Origin: Halobaculum saliterrae
GTDB lineage: Archaea; Halobacteriota; Halobacteria; Halobacteriales; Haloferacaceae
Direction of reading: 5' to 3'
Assembly (NCBI RefSeq): GCF_009831625.1
Contig: NZ_WUUS01000011.1
Coordinates: forward strand, 62,001-126,000
Length of the DNA stretch: 64,000 bases
Shown here: one piece after another, positions 1 to 8,183 of the stretch
How the letters are laid out: each line of letters starts with the position of its first letter
How positions within the stretch are numbered: the first letter of the stretch is position 1
Program-made: the position numbers and the translations under genes
Notes under the pieces: generated by a model
The model's database searches: none
What the model saw: only the letters and a program-made list of their open reading frames with translations
Told to the model about the DNA's origin: nothing

Positions 1-415
1 ATGAGATGTAGACGATGCCGCCGACGAGGAACGCCCCGAGCGGTCCGAGCCCGAACAGCAGGCCGAGGGCGACGCCGACGGGGAAGTTCACGAACAGGTC
101 GACGGCGGCGGCCGCCGAGAGCTTCCTTCGGGCGGCGATGAGCCGGTCGATGCTGAACTCCAGTCCGAGGAAGAACAGGAGGAGGACGACGCCGACCTCC
201 GCGAGCGTGAGCACCTCCGCGGGCGCTATCGACGGGAGCCCGGCGGCGCCGGCGACGTGCGGGCCGACGAGCACCCCGCCGAGGACGTACAGCGGCACCG
301 TCGGGATCCCGACGCGTCGGCCCGCGGCCGCGACGAGCATGGCGGCGGAAAGCAGGACGCCCAGCGCGAGCAGACCGTGGAGCCCGCCGTCGGCCGCGGC
401 CGCTTCCGCCGCCAT
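1..415 (-). CDS. Kef/KhtU-type cation:proton antiporter, N-terminal part (cut by window edge)
   Basis: This is a membrane antiporter of the CPA2 (Kef/KhtU) family, which exchanges K+ or Na+ for protons. About 138 codons are visible, from an ATG at 415 to the window edge. They give hydrophobic helices containing 'VPLYVLGGVLVGPHVAG' and 'VVLLLFFLGLEFS', the signature of helices 2-4 of the Na+/H+ exchanger fold. The ATG overlaps the upstream gene's stop codon by one base (TGATG), so the two are translationally coupled. The C-terminal half lies outside the window, so any fused RCK domain cannot be judged. Confidence 0.85.
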   Translation of the reverse strand, partial: MAAEAAAADGGLHGLLALGVLLSAAMLVAAAGRRVGIPTVPLYVLGGVLVGPHVAGAAGLPSIAPAEVLTLAEVGVVLLLFFLGLEFSIDRLIAARRKLSAAAAVDLFVNFPVGVALGLLFGLGPLGAFLVGGIVYIS

Positions 416-951
416 CAGATCCCGTCACCGCGGTCGGCGTCGACGTCGACGCCGCCGTCCGCGTCACCCATGTCGATGAACAGCTCGTTGAACGTGTCCA
501 CCTCCTCGCGCGAGCCGATGACGACGACGGTGTCGCCGGCGCGAACGCCCGCCCCGGGATCGGGGTTGGGCGTCACCTCGTCGCCGTGTTCGACCGCGAT
601 GATCGACACGCCGGCCCGCCGTCGGACGTCCGCCTCCTTGATCGTCTCGCCGGCCAGTTCGGAGCCCTCCGGGACCTCGTACCACTCGATGAGCGCGTTG
701 CCGCCGAGGACGGTCTCGATGTTCTCGGTCGCGACCGGCTGGAAGTACGCCCCCTCGAGCACGGTGCCGACGGTTCGCGCGAGCCCGTCGGAGAGCTCGA
801 ACAGCTTCTCGGCGTCGCTGTCGGCGTTCTTTCGGCGGTACACCTCCCGCTTTCCGGTGTTGTGAGTGACGACGACGAGCCGCTCGTCCCCGTGGAGTTC
901 GATCTCGTGTTTCTTCCCGACCCCCGGAAGGTCGGACTCGTAGACCGTCAT
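415..951 (-). CDS. KhtT-like regulatory subunit of K+/H+ antiporter (RCK_C/TrkA-C domain)
   Basis: A 178-residue soluble protein. The N-terminal half (to about residue 75) resembles the KhtT N-domain. The C-terminal half is an RCK_C/TrkA-C ligand-binding domain, with 'GSELAGETIKEADVRRR' and 'PDPGAGVRAGDTVVVIGSRE'. In known systems this subunit gates a KhtU/Kef antiporter in response to nucleotides or pH, and the directly coupled antiporter gene downstream supports that role here. The last 15 residues are Asp/Gly-rich. A TATA-like element 27-32 bp upstream of the ATG suggests a leaderless transcript for the pair. Confidence 0.85.
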   Translation of the reverse strand: MTVYESDLPGVGKKHEIELHGDERLVVVTHNTGKREVYRRKNADSDAEKLFELSDGLARTVGTVLEGAYFQPVATENIETVLGGNALIEWYEVPEGSELAGETIKEADVRRRAGVSIIAVEHGDEVTPNPDPGAGVRAGDTVVVIGSREEVDTFNELFIDMGDADGGVDVDADRGDGI

Positions 952-977
952 ACGTGGGTGGTGCGGGCGGTCGGCGC

Positions 978-983
978 ATAAAC
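978..983 (-). promoter_or_regulatory. TATA element of the khtT-like/antiporter operon
   Basis: Reads GTTTATGC on the minus strand, centred about 29 bp upstream of the ATG at 951. This is the spacing expected for a leaderless haloarchaeal mRNA. It lies in the 146-bp divergent region shared with hisA. Confidence 0.5.
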
Positions 984-1097
984 ACGGCGGCGGGTGGACG
1001 GCGGCGGACGGACCGTGGACGGCGCCGACCCCGGAACCCGACGTCCAGAGTCGCCGATGACGAACGACTTACCAGCCGCCCCGACGCAGGCCCTCGC

Positions 1098-1820
1098 ATG
1101 AGCCACTTCCCGGAGTTCGAGGTGATCCCCGCCGTCGACATGCAGGAGGGCGAGGTCGTCCAACTGGTGCAGGGCGAGCGCGGCACGGCCACCCGCTACG
1201 GCGACCCCGTCGAGGCCGCACGACGCTGGGTCGACGAGGGCGCCCGGACGCTCCACCTCGTCGACCTCGACGGCGCCTTCGAGGGCGAGCGCGTCAACGC
1301 CGACGCCGTCGACGCCGTCCTCGACGCGGTGGACGTGCCCGTCCAGCTCGGCGGCGGGATCCGCACAGCAGATGGTGCGATCGACCTCCTCGACCGCGGC
1401 GTCGACCGCGTCATCCTCGGCACCGCCGCCGTAGAGAACCCCGACATCGTCGCCGAGATCTCCGAGGAGCATCCCGGGAGCGTGATGGTGAGTCTCGACG
1501 CGAGGGACGGGGAGGTCGTCGTTTCCGGGTGGACGGAGGGAACCGGTCTCGACCCGGCCGAAGCCGCCGGCCGCTACGAGGACCTCGGCGCGGGCGCGAT
1601 CCTGTTCACCGACGTGGACGTGGAGGGACAGTTGGAGGGGATCAACCGCGAGCAGGTCGAGCGCGTCGTCGACGCCGTGGACATCCCGGTCGTCGCTTCC
1701 GGTGGCGTGACGACGCTCGATGACGTTCGTGCGGTACGCGAGGCCGGCGCCGCGGCCGTCGTCGTCGGCACCGCGCTGTACGAGGGGCGGTTCACCCTCG
1801 CCGAGTCCCAGTCGGCCTGA
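1098..1820 (+). CDS. hisA: Phosphoribosylformimino-5-aminoimidazole carboxamide ribotide isomerase HisA
   Basis: HisA catalyses the fourth step of histidine synthesis, the Amadori isomerisation of ProFAR to PRFAR, in the cytoplasm. The 240-residue (beta/alpha)8 barrel shows the N-terminal catalytic Asp in 'VIPAVDMQEGEVVQL', the phosphate-binding 'VPVQLGGGIRT' and the second half 'IPVVASGGVTTLDDV'. Length is normal for the family. The frame is open a further 48 codons upstream, but that part is Arg-rich and unlike the family, so the ATG at 1098 was chosen. hisB lies 0.3 kb downstream and hisI at 62.4 kb, so the pathway genes are scattered. Confidence 0.95.
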   Translation: MSHFPEFEVIPAVDMQEGEVVQLVQGERGTATRYGDPVEAARRWVDEGARTLHLVDLDGAFEGERVNADAVDAVLDAVDVPVQLGGGIRTADGAIDLLDRGVDRVILGTAAVENPDIVAEISEEHPGSVMVSLDARDGEVVVSGWTEGTGLDPAEAAGRYEDLGAGAILFTDVDVEGQLEGINREQVERVVDAVDIPVVASGGVTTLDDVRAVREAGAAAVVVGTALYEGRFTLAESQSA

Positions 1821-1829
1821 GACGACGGC

Positions 1830-1982
1830 TCAGTTCCCCAGTCGTCTCGATATCCACGTGACCGCCAGCACCGTCGCGACCGCCATCAGCACCAGCCCGA
1901 CCACGAGTCCCGCGTCCGTCGCCGACGAGAGCGAGACGGAACCGCCGGCGAACGCGATCGCCGCCGGGAGTTCCTCGTTCAT
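1830..1982 (-). CDS. Small single-pass membrane protein, 50 aa
   Basis: Fifty residues: a short N-terminus, then one clear hydrophobic helix ('[19 protein letters not shown]') ending in 'TWISRRLGN', a positive-inside stop. It is convergent with hisA (9-bp gap). Its start codon sits at the edge of a dyad (TGTGTG-N7-CACACA). Short one-helix proteins of this kind are common in haloarchaeal genomes. No function is recognised. The ATG at 1982 is the only start giving a compact protein; upstream the frame runs into unrelated sequence. Confidence 0.6.
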   Translation of the reverse strand: MNEELPAAIAFAGGSVSLSSATDAGLVVGLVLMAVATVLAVTWISRRLGN

Positions 1983-2138
1983 GTGTGTCTTTATCACACA
2001 CAGATCGACTTGAATCCCCGTCGAACGGCCGTCAGACGGCTGTCGGGCGAAGGGGCCAGACGGATGTGGGACAGCACGCGAGGCGCGACGACCGACGAAG
2101 CCGGAACCGTCTTGGCCGGCGGCGCCGAGGCCACGGCC

Positions 2139-2729
2139 ATGAGCGACCGCACGGCGGCCGTCAGTCGAGAGACGGCCGAGACGGACATCGACCTCACGCT
2201 CGCGATCGACGGCGACGGCGACAGCGAGGCCGACACCGGCGTCGGCTTCCTCGACCACATGCTGACCTCCTTCGCGAAGCACGGGCTGTTCGATCTGACC
2301 GTCCGCTGCGACGGCGACACGCACATCGACGACCACCACACCGTCGAGGACGTGGGGATCGCCCTCGGCGAGGCGTTCGCGGAGGCGCTGGGTGACAAGC
2401 GGGGCATCCGGCGCTACGCGGACCGACGCGTACCGCTCGACGAGGCGGTCGCCGGCGTCGTCGTCGACGTGAGCGGCCGGCCGTACTTCGACTTCTCGGG
2501 CGGGTTCTCGCAGGCGGCGGTGGGCGAGCTGACCAGCGACATGGCCCGGCACTTCGCGTACTCGCTGGCGATGAACGCCGGCCTGACGCTGCACGCCGAG
2601 GTCGAGACCGGCGTCAACGCCCACCACGAGGTGGAGGCGCTGTTCAAGGCGCTCGCGCGGGCGCTGGACGACGCGACCCGCCTCGACGAACGCCGAAGCG
2701 ACACGCCGAGCACCAAGGGCGACCTCTGA
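2139..2729 (+). CDS. hisB: Imidazoleglycerol-phosphate dehydratase HisB
   Basis: HisB dehydrates imidazole glycerol phosphate to imidazole acetol phosphate, the sixth step of histidine synthesis, using Mn2+. The 196-residue protein has both metal-ligand regions: '[14 protein letters not shown]' and '[17 protein letters not shown]' in the first half, and '[19 protein letters not shown]' near the C-terminus. Length is typical of the monofunctional archaeal and plant enzyme, with no phosphatase fusion. The frame is open 52 codons further upstream, but the family begins at the ATG at 2139 ('[17 protein letters not shown]'). Confidence 0.95.
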   Translation: MSDRTAAVSRETAETDIDLTLAIDGDGDSEADTGVGFLDHMLTSFAKHGLFDLTVRCDGDTHIDDHHTVEDVGIALGEAFAEALGDKRGIRRYADRRVPLDEAVAGVVVDVSGRPYFDFSGGFSQAAVGELTSDMARHFAYSLAMNAGLTLHAEVETGVNAHHEVEALFKALARALDDATRLDERRSDTPSTKGDL

Positions 2730-2759
2730 GTCGGAGCGGGATCGTACCCGAGGGACCCG

Positions 2760-3479
2760 CTATCCCTTCGACAACTGTCCGTCGTCCTCGACGAGGACCC
2801 CGCGCTCGATCGCGTAGTCGAAGATCTCCCGTACCTCCTCGTCCTCGAGGTCGTAGGCGCCGGCCGCGAACTCCGCCACCTCCGCGCGGTCGACGGGGAA
2901 CTCGCGGTTGTTGAGGAATCGCATCACCGTCCGAAACTCCGCCGGTTCCTCATCGGCGTCAGTCCCTGTCGCGTCCGGGTCGTCCTCCCTCGTCGCCGCC
3001 GCGCCGCCCCGGTCGTCCCCGGGGCCGTCGGTCCGGTCCGCGGCGTCGTCTGTCGCGTCCGCGGCGTCGTCCTCCACCACGGTGTGAGCGCCGTCGGTCT
3101 CCCCGTGGTCGTCGTCGGCCGCCGAGAGGTCCAACTCCGCGGGGGACGGGGAATCGTGTCCCGCCGTGTCGATCCCGAACCCCGAGTCCTCTCCGGTCTC
3201 GGCGGTCCCCTCGTCGTCCTCGCCGCCCTTGTCGTTCTCGTCGTCGGCCGGCGAACCCTGTCCGGCAGCGTCCGCGGCGAACGAGGAGTCCGTGTTCCCC
3301 GCGCCGCCGGCATCGAGGCGGTCGAGGAGGGGGGCCACCACGCCGTCGAGCGTCCGCCGACAGGAGTCACAGAGGACGAGCCGTACCTGTTCGTCCGGGG
3401 CGGGATCGAGGCCCTCGGGGAGGACCTCGTAGGCGCCTCCCGCCGTCCCCCCGCAGAAGTCGCAGTCGAGTGCGCGCAT
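2760..3479 (-). CDS. Haloarchaeal zinc-finger protein with acidic linker and C-terminal winged-helix-like domain
   Basis: The 239-residue protein has three parts. Residues 1-45 carry two Cys pairs ('CDFCGG' and 'CDSCRR') likely to bind one zinc. Residues 50-180 are a low-complexity Asp/Glu/Gly/Thr linker. The last 60 residues ('MRFLNNREFPVDRAEVAEF' to 'IERGVLVEDDGQ') look like a small helical or winged-helix module. No catalytic motif is visible. It could be a regulatory or adaptor protein; the function is unknown. The ATG at 3479 places the zinc motif at the N-terminus. Confidence 0.7.
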   Translation of the reverse strand: MRALDCDFCGGTAGGAYEVLPEGLDPAPDEQVRLVLCDSCRRTLDGVVAPLLDRLDAGGAGNTDSSFAADAAGQGSPADDENDKGGEDDEGTAETGEDSGFGIDTAGHDSPSPAELDLSAADDDHGETDGAHTVVEDDAADATDDAADRTDGPGDDRGGAAATREDDPDATGTDADEEPAEFRTVMRFLNNREFPVDRAEVAEFAAGAYDLEDEEVREIFDYAIERGVLVEDDGQLSKG

Positions 3480-3681
3480 GTGCGGAGCGTGGGTGGGGGC
3501 CGACAAGGGCGTTGTGGGCGTGGCCGAGCGAAGGGAGGCCACGATGACGAGCGGGGAGTGAAACGACACGCGAGGCGGGCGCGGTCGAACGAAGTGAGAC
3601 CGCGAAAGCGAACGGCGAGCACGACCTCCGATCGCTCAACACCGAACAGTTATGCCCGCAGGTGGGCGACGATGACCACGA

Positions 3682-4182
3682 ATGTTCGACGAGATCCTGG
3701 GGAAGTTCGAGGGGTCGCCGGGACAGCAGGCGGTGGTCAGGCTCCTGCTCGCGCGCGGGTTCTCCGTCAACGAGGAGGGCCGCGTCGTCTCCGGCGGTAT
3801 CGAGATCCCCGACACCGGGATCGCCCGCGAGGCTGGCGTCGACCGCCGGGTCGTCGACGCGACGACGACCGCGGTCCGCGAGGACGAGGAGCTGCGCCGG
3901 ATCTTCGCCAACATCACCTCGGTGCCGAGTCTGATGGACCTGGCGCCGGTGCTCGGGCTCACGGTGCTCACCGTCGAGGTCGGCGACCCCGACGCCGCCG
4001 GCATCGTCGCCGATATCACGGGACTGCTCGCCGACGCCGGGCTCTCGCTGCGGCAGGTCCTCTCCGACGATCCCGAGTTCGCCGACGAGCCGAAGCTGTA
4101 CCTCATCACCGACGGGGAACTGCCGGGGGATCTGCTCGTGTCGATCCGTGAGTTGGAGTACGTCCGCAGCGTCGAGTTCTGA
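3682..4182 (+). CDS. ACT-domain regulator of amino-acid metabolism (COG2150-like)
   Basis: The 166-residue protein pairs an N-terminal helix-turn-helix region (about residues 10-75, 'QQAVVRLLLARGFSVNEEG' and 'IAREAGVDRRVVDAT') with a C-terminal ACT fold (about residues 92-166, 'TVEVGDPDAAGIVADITGL'). ACT domains usually sense amino acids. Archaeal proteins of this layout are annotated as predicted regulators of amino-acid metabolism; ligand and targets are not known. hisA and hisB lie upstream, which fits the theme but is not proof. Confidence 0.8.
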   Translation: MFDEILGKFEGSPGQQAVVRLLLARGFSVNEEGRVVSGGIEIPDTGIAREAGVDRRVVDATTTAVREDEELRRIFANITSVPSLMDLAPVLGLTVLTVEVGDPDAAGIVADITGLLADAGLSLRQVLSDDPEFADEPKLYLITDGELPGDLLVSIRELEYVRSVEF

Positions 4183-4224
4183 CGAACCGACGGCGATTTC
4201 ACCGCGACTCGCCGAGTTGGGTGC

Positions 4225-4746
4225 ATGGACGACCGAACCGCGAGCCTCCTGCGCGTGCTCGGCGTGCAGGCGGCGCTCGTCTCGGCGGCGATCCACCTGA
4301 TCGAGGGACTCCCGCGGCTGTTCGTCTACCTCCCGCTACTGTCGGTCCGGGACCCTCGCCCCTACCTGTTCGTCCCCTCGGCGCTGTTGCTCGTCGCGCT
4401 CGCGACGGTCATCGTCCGCGGATCACACAACCGGCGGCTCTACTCGTTGAGCGCCGGCGTGTTGCTCACCTACTCCGCCGGGTACGTCTGGTGGCACCTC
4501 ACCGACCACGGCGGTCTCCTCCCGCGCCACGACGTGAGCGACCCGGTCGGCGAGGTCGCCGCGCACCTCGCGAGCGACCCGATCGCGCTGGTCTCGTTCG
4601 CCGCACAGGCGCTCGGCGCGGCCGCGTTCCTCGCGCTGTTCGTCGCCGACCCCGGGCTCCCGTCCAACGCGGCTGACGACGGATCGCCGTCGAACGCGGT
4701 TGACGACGCCGGGGAGTCGGCGACCACCGCGACGAGAGACGAGTAA
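4225..4746 (+). CDS. Haloarchaeal four-helix membrane protein, unknown function
   Basis: The 173-residue protein has four hydrophobic segments (about residues 10-30, 45-65, 72-92 and 122-142). A conserved-looking 'YVWWHLTDHGG' follows helix 3, and an acidic Ser/Asp-rich tail ends the protein. The His and Trp residues near the membrane face could bind metal or heme, but nothing decisive is visible. It starts at an ATG 42 bp after the ACT regulator and may share its transcript. Confidence 0.65.
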   Translation: MDDRTASLLRVLGVQAALVSAAIHLIEGLPRLFVYLPLLSVRDPRPYLFVPSALLLVALATVIVRGSHNRRLYSLSAGVLLTYSAGYVWWHLTDHGGLLPRHDVSDPVGEVAAHLASDPIALVSFAAQALGAAAFLALFVADPGLPSNAADDGSPSNAVDDAGESATTATRDE

Positions 4747-4776
4747 CCCTTTCACGCGCCGTCGGGACACACCGCC

Positions 4777-5409
4777 ATGACGAGCCCCGAACCGTACCGC
4801 ACCGTCGCCGAGCGCGCGTCCGCGGAGTTCACGGTGCAGGGATCGCGGTTCATCGGCCACCTCGCTCCCGCCGACACCGTCGACGAGGCGGAGGCGTTCG
4901 TCGACGAGGTCGAGGCGGAGTACGACGACGCGACGCACAACGTCCCCGCCTACCGCGTCCCCGCGGGCGGCGGCGCCTCGAAGTCGCCGGGCGAGGTGAT
5001 GCTCCGGGAGTACTCCAGCGACGACGGCGAGCCGACCGGCTCGGCCGGCAAGCCGGCGCTGAACGTCCTCCAACAGCAGGAGATCCGTAACGTCGTCGCC
5101 GTCGTCACGCGCTACTACGGCGGGACGAACCTCGGCGTCGGCGGGCTCGCACGGGCCTACTCCCGCGGGGTGAAGGACGGGCTCGACGCCGCGGGCGTCG
5201 TCGAGGAGCGACCACACGAGCACGTTTCGCTCAGGGTCGCGTACGACGACTCCGGTACCGTCAGGAGCGTCCTCGAGTCGACCGGCGTCGAGTTCGACGC
5301 CGACTACGACGCCGAGGTGACGTTCGAGGCGCGCGTCCCCGTCGCCGATGCGCCGGAGCTACGCGATCGCCTGCGGTCGGCGACGAGCGGCCGTGTCGGC
5401 ATCGAGTAG
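4777..5409 (+). CDS. YigZ/IMPACT family protein
   Basis: The 210-residue protein carries the UPF0029 (Impact N-terminal) domain: 'EFTVQGSRFIGHLAPADT', the hallmark 'DDGEPTGSAGKPALNVL', and 'VVAVVTRYYGGTNLGVGGL'. The C-terminal part is a ferredoxin-like domain (DUF1949-type). Bacterial YigZ and eukaryotic IMPACT are linked to translation or stress control; no enzymatic activity is assured. Length matches the family. It sits 30 bp after the preceding membrane protein. Confidence 0.85.
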   Translation: MTSPEPYRTVAERASAEFTVQGSRFIGHLAPADTVDEAEAFVDEVEAEYDDATHNVPAYRVPAGGGASKSPGEVMLREYSSDDGEPTGSAGKPALNVLQQQEIRNVVAVVTRYYGGTNLGVGGLARAYSRGVKDGLDAAGVVEERPHEHVSLRVAYDDSGTVRSVLESTGVEFDADYDAEVTFEARVPVADAPELRDRLRSATSGRVGIE

Positions 5410-5499
5410 CCGGACCGGACCCGCCGCGACCCGGCCTCGGAAGTCGCCATCCCGTTCCGGGTTCCGAACGTACTTTGCACGCGGCTCCGACCCCGCGGT

Positions 5500-7533
5500 A
5501 TGGACCACATTCAGGCGAGCGACTTCCACGACATCGCCAAGCCGAGCGATCCGCGGGTCGCGCCGGACGGCGAGCACGTCGCGTTCGTGCGGAGCGTACC
5601 GGACGACGACGAGTCCTACGAGTCGACGGTGTACCTCGCGTCGGCCGACGGCGACGACGACGCCCGACGGCTGACGCTGGAGGAGGGGGCCGACGCGGAG
5701 CCCCGGTTCTCGCCGTCCGGAAACCGACTCGCGTTCACCTCGACGCGTGGGAAGGACGACGACACCCAGCAGCTGTGGCTGCTCCCGCTCGACGGCCCCG
5801 GCGGCGAGGCCGAACGGGTGACGGACGTGGTCGGCGGCGTCAGTTCGATCGCGTGGAGCCCCGACGGCAGCCGGATCGCGTTCCTCCAGTCGGTCACCGA
5901 GGAGGACCGCGAGGAGGAACGGGACATGGCGGTTCCCGAGGAGTACGAGCCGGAGGAGCCGGACCCGCGGGTCATCGACCGGACCGTCTACCGAACCGGC
6001 ACCAACTACTTCGACGGGAAGCGGCCGCAGGTGTACGTGCTCGACGTGGAGTCGGGCGATCTCACGCGCGTCACCGACGGCGACCACGATCACGCGGGGC
6101 CGACGTGGGGTGACGACGAGACGCTGTACTTCACGGCACAGAAGGCCGGCGAGGACCCGGACGACAACTACCAGATCGACATCGTCGCCTACGACACCGA
6201 GTCGGGCGAGACCGAGGACATCCACCGGACGACGGGGTGGGGTGCGTCGCTCGCGGCCACGGAGGACCACCGGATCGCCTACACCTACACCGAGGCCGAG
6301 CAGGCGAGCATCCAGCCGACGGAACTCCACGTGTACGACCGTGCGGCCGACGAGACGTTCGACCTCACCGCCGATCTCGACCGCGGGCTGGGCTACGAGG
6401 CGGCCCCGCAGTGGGGCCCCGACGAGGAGCGCGTGTTCTTCACGACGCCCGACGAGGGCGCGACGAGCCTCTGGTCGGCCCCCGGCGACGTGAACGCCGA
6501 TCCCGAACGGGAGTACCGCGGCGGCGCCGTCAACGGCGCACACATCGCCGACGGCGTGACGGCGATCACGAAAAGCGAGTGGGACCATCCCGGCGACCTG
6601 TTCGTGCTCGACGGCTCCGAGGAGCGCAGACTGACCCGCCTGAACGGCGAGTACCTCGACTCGGTCGCGGTCTCCGAACCGGAGCCGCTCGCGTTCGAGT
6701 CCGAACAGGGGCCCGTCGAAGGGTGGGTCCTGACGCCGCCGGAGTTCAACGAGGACGAGACGTACCCGCTCGCCGTGGAGGTTCACGGGGGGCCGCACGC
6801 GATGTGGACGACCAGCGGGACGATGTGGCACGAGTTCCAGACGCTCGCGGCCCGCGGCTACGTCGTCTTCTGGTCGAACCCGCGCGGCTCCACCGGCTTC
6901 GGCGAGGAGTTCATGCAGGCCATCGAGCGCGACTGGGGCGACGTGACCCTCACCGACGTGATGGCCGGCGTCGAGGAGGTCGCGAGCAGGGAGTACGTCG
7001 ACGAGACGAACGCTTTCCTCACCGGCGGCTCCTTCGGCGGCTACATGACGTCGTGGACTGTCGGACAGACCGACTACTTCCGCGCGGCCGTCTCCCAGCG
7101 CGGCGTGTACGACTTCACCGGGTTCTACGGGTCGACCGACGGCGCGTACAAGCTGGTCGAGGGGGACTACGACACGACGCCGTGGGAGGAGCCGGAGTTC
7201 CTCTGGGAGCACTCGCCGGTCGCGTACGCGAACGAGGTGGACACGCCGACGCTGCTGGTCCACTCGGACCAGGACTATCGGACGCCCGATAACACGGCGG
7301 AGCTGTACCACCGTATCCTGCGCAAGGCCGGCGTCGACACGCGGCTGGTGCGGTACCCGCGTGAGGGCCACGAACTGTCGCGCTCGGGCGAACCGGCCCA
7401 CATCGTCGACCGGATCGAGCGCATCGCCCGGTGGTTCGACGGCTACTCGGAGCATCACGACGCCGAGCGCGCGCTCGACCGTCCCGACGACGACGGACTG
7501 AGCGCCGGTGCGGACGACGAGGACGAGGAGTAA
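5500..7533 (+). CDS. S9-family prolyl oligopeptidase / acylaminoacyl-peptidase-like serine peptidase
   Basis: The 677-residue cytoplasmic peptidase has a beta-propeller made of TolB/WD40-like repeats (residues 1 to about 400, e.g. 'SSIAWSPDGSRIAFLQS') followed by an alpha/beta hydrolase domain. The triad is visible: Ser511 in 'TGGSFGGYMTSW', Asp592 in 'HSDQDYRTP' and His624 in 'PREGHELSRSG'. 'NPRGSTGFGEEF' is the usual oxyanion-side motif. The family cleaves short peptides, often acyl-peptides or after hydrophobic residues. No signal peptide is present. The tail is Asp/Glu-rich. Confidence 0.9.
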   Translation: MDHIQASDFHDIAKPSDPRVAPDGEHVAFVRSVPDDDESYESTVYLASADGDDDARRLTLEEGADAEPRFSPSGNRLAFTSTRGKDDDTQQLWLLPLDGPGGEAERVTDVVGGVSSIAWSPDGSRIAFLQSVTEEDREEERDMAVPEEYEPEEPDPRVIDRTVYRTGTNYFDGKRPQVYVLDVESGDLTRVTDGDHDHAGPTWGDDETLYFTAQKAGEDPDDNYQIDIVAYDTESGETEDIHRTTGWGASLAATEDHRIAYTYTEAEQASIQPTELHVYDRAADETFDLTADLDRGLGYEAAPQWGPDEERVFFTTPDEGATSLWSAPGDVNADPEREYRGGAVNGAHIADGVTAITKSEWDHPGDLFVLDGSEERRLTRLNGEYLDSVAVSEPEPLAFESEQGPVEGWVLTPPEFNEDETYPLAVEVHGGPHAMWTTSGTMWHEFQTLAARGYVVFWSNPRGSTGFGEEFMQAIERDWGDVTLTDVMAGVEEVASREYVDETNAFLTGGSFGGYMTSWTVGQTDYFRAAVSQRGVYDFTGFYGSTDGAYKLVEGDYDTTPWEEPEFLWEHSPVAYANEVDTPTLLVHSDQDYRTPDNTAELYHRILRKAGVDTRLVRYPREGHELSRSGEPAHIVDRIERIARWFDGYSEHHDAERALDRPDDDGLSAGADDEDEE

Positions 7534-7605
7534 GCCGAGCCGCACGCTCGCCACGGACGCACGCCCGGGGACTCGTTTTACGTCCGCCGCCCGTCGTCAG
7601 CGACG

Positions 7606-7782
7606 ATGAGCGACGCTTCCGACTGCGCGTACTGCGGCTGTGACGTGACCGCCCACGATCCGGTGTACGTCCGCGAGGACGGCTCGGGGACGGAGACGCC
7701 GTACTGCAACTACGGGTGCCTGTCGGCGCACATCGAGGAGGAGGGACTCGCGCTCGGGACGACCTGTTCGATCGGGGGGTGA
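7606..7782 (+). CDS. Small haloarchaeal zinc-finger protein, 58 aa
   Basis: Fifty-eight residues with four Cys in two pairs, 'CAYCGC' near the N-terminus and 'CNYGC' at about residue 34, spaced like a zinc knuckle of the TRASH/MYM type. A T-rich promoter stretch (GTTTTACG) lies about 30 bp before the ATG. It converges with another small Cys-pair protein 9 bp downstream. Small zinc fingers of this size are abundant in haloarchaea and some are needed for growth or biofilm phenotypes; no role can be assigned here. Confidence 0.7.
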   Translation: MSDASDCAYCGCDVTAHDPVYVREDGSGTETPYCNYGCLSAHIEEEGLALGTTCSIGG

Positions 7783-7791
7783 CGACCCGCC

Positions 7792-7995
7792 TCAGTCGAC
7801 GATGATGTCGTTGTCCTCGTCGATCGTCACGTCCGGTTCCGACCGCATCCGTTCCTCGTAGCGATCGATCCAGTCGGCGAAGCAGCCCGGGCACAGTCGC
7901 TGCTCGTCGACCGTCGAGCGATCGACCGAGAGCCGGACCGTCCGGGCGAGCGCGTCCTCCACCGCCGATCCGCACGCGTCACAGGAGTCGGCCAT
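7792..7995 (-). CDS. Small haloarchaeal two-CxxC protein, 67 aa
   Basis: Sixty-seven residues with 'CDACGS' at residue 5 and 'CPGCF' at about residue 35, a likely single zinc site, followed by an acidic tail. The ATG at 7995 was chosen because it puts the first Cys pair at the N-terminus; the open frame upstream is Arg-rich and unconvincing. It is convergent with the neighbouring zinc-finger gene. Function unknown. Confidence 0.65.
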   Translation of the reverse strand: MADSCDACGSAVEDALARTVRLSVDRSTVDEQRLCPGCFADWIDRYEERMRSEPDVTIDEDNDIIVD

Positions 7996-8183
7996 ACCTT
8001 CGGCTGTGCGAGCCAGCGATTTAGTCGTTGCTTCGATGTGTCGCCGTGGAGGCGGCTCCGGGATGGCGAACAGGCGGCAGGATCGCTTCGTGACGGGGAT
8101 GCCGCGCACCCGCGAACCCGCCACGGCCCTCGTCAGGTCATGGGGGCGCTGGTTCCGACATCGGATTCGAACGTTCGCGTTCG

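Noticed and set aside
464-1192. Long Arg-rich minus-strand open frame across the antiporter subunit and hisA start
   Set aside because: It is a high-GC shadow frame: composition is Arg/Pro-rich with no family features, and real genes occupy the other frames.
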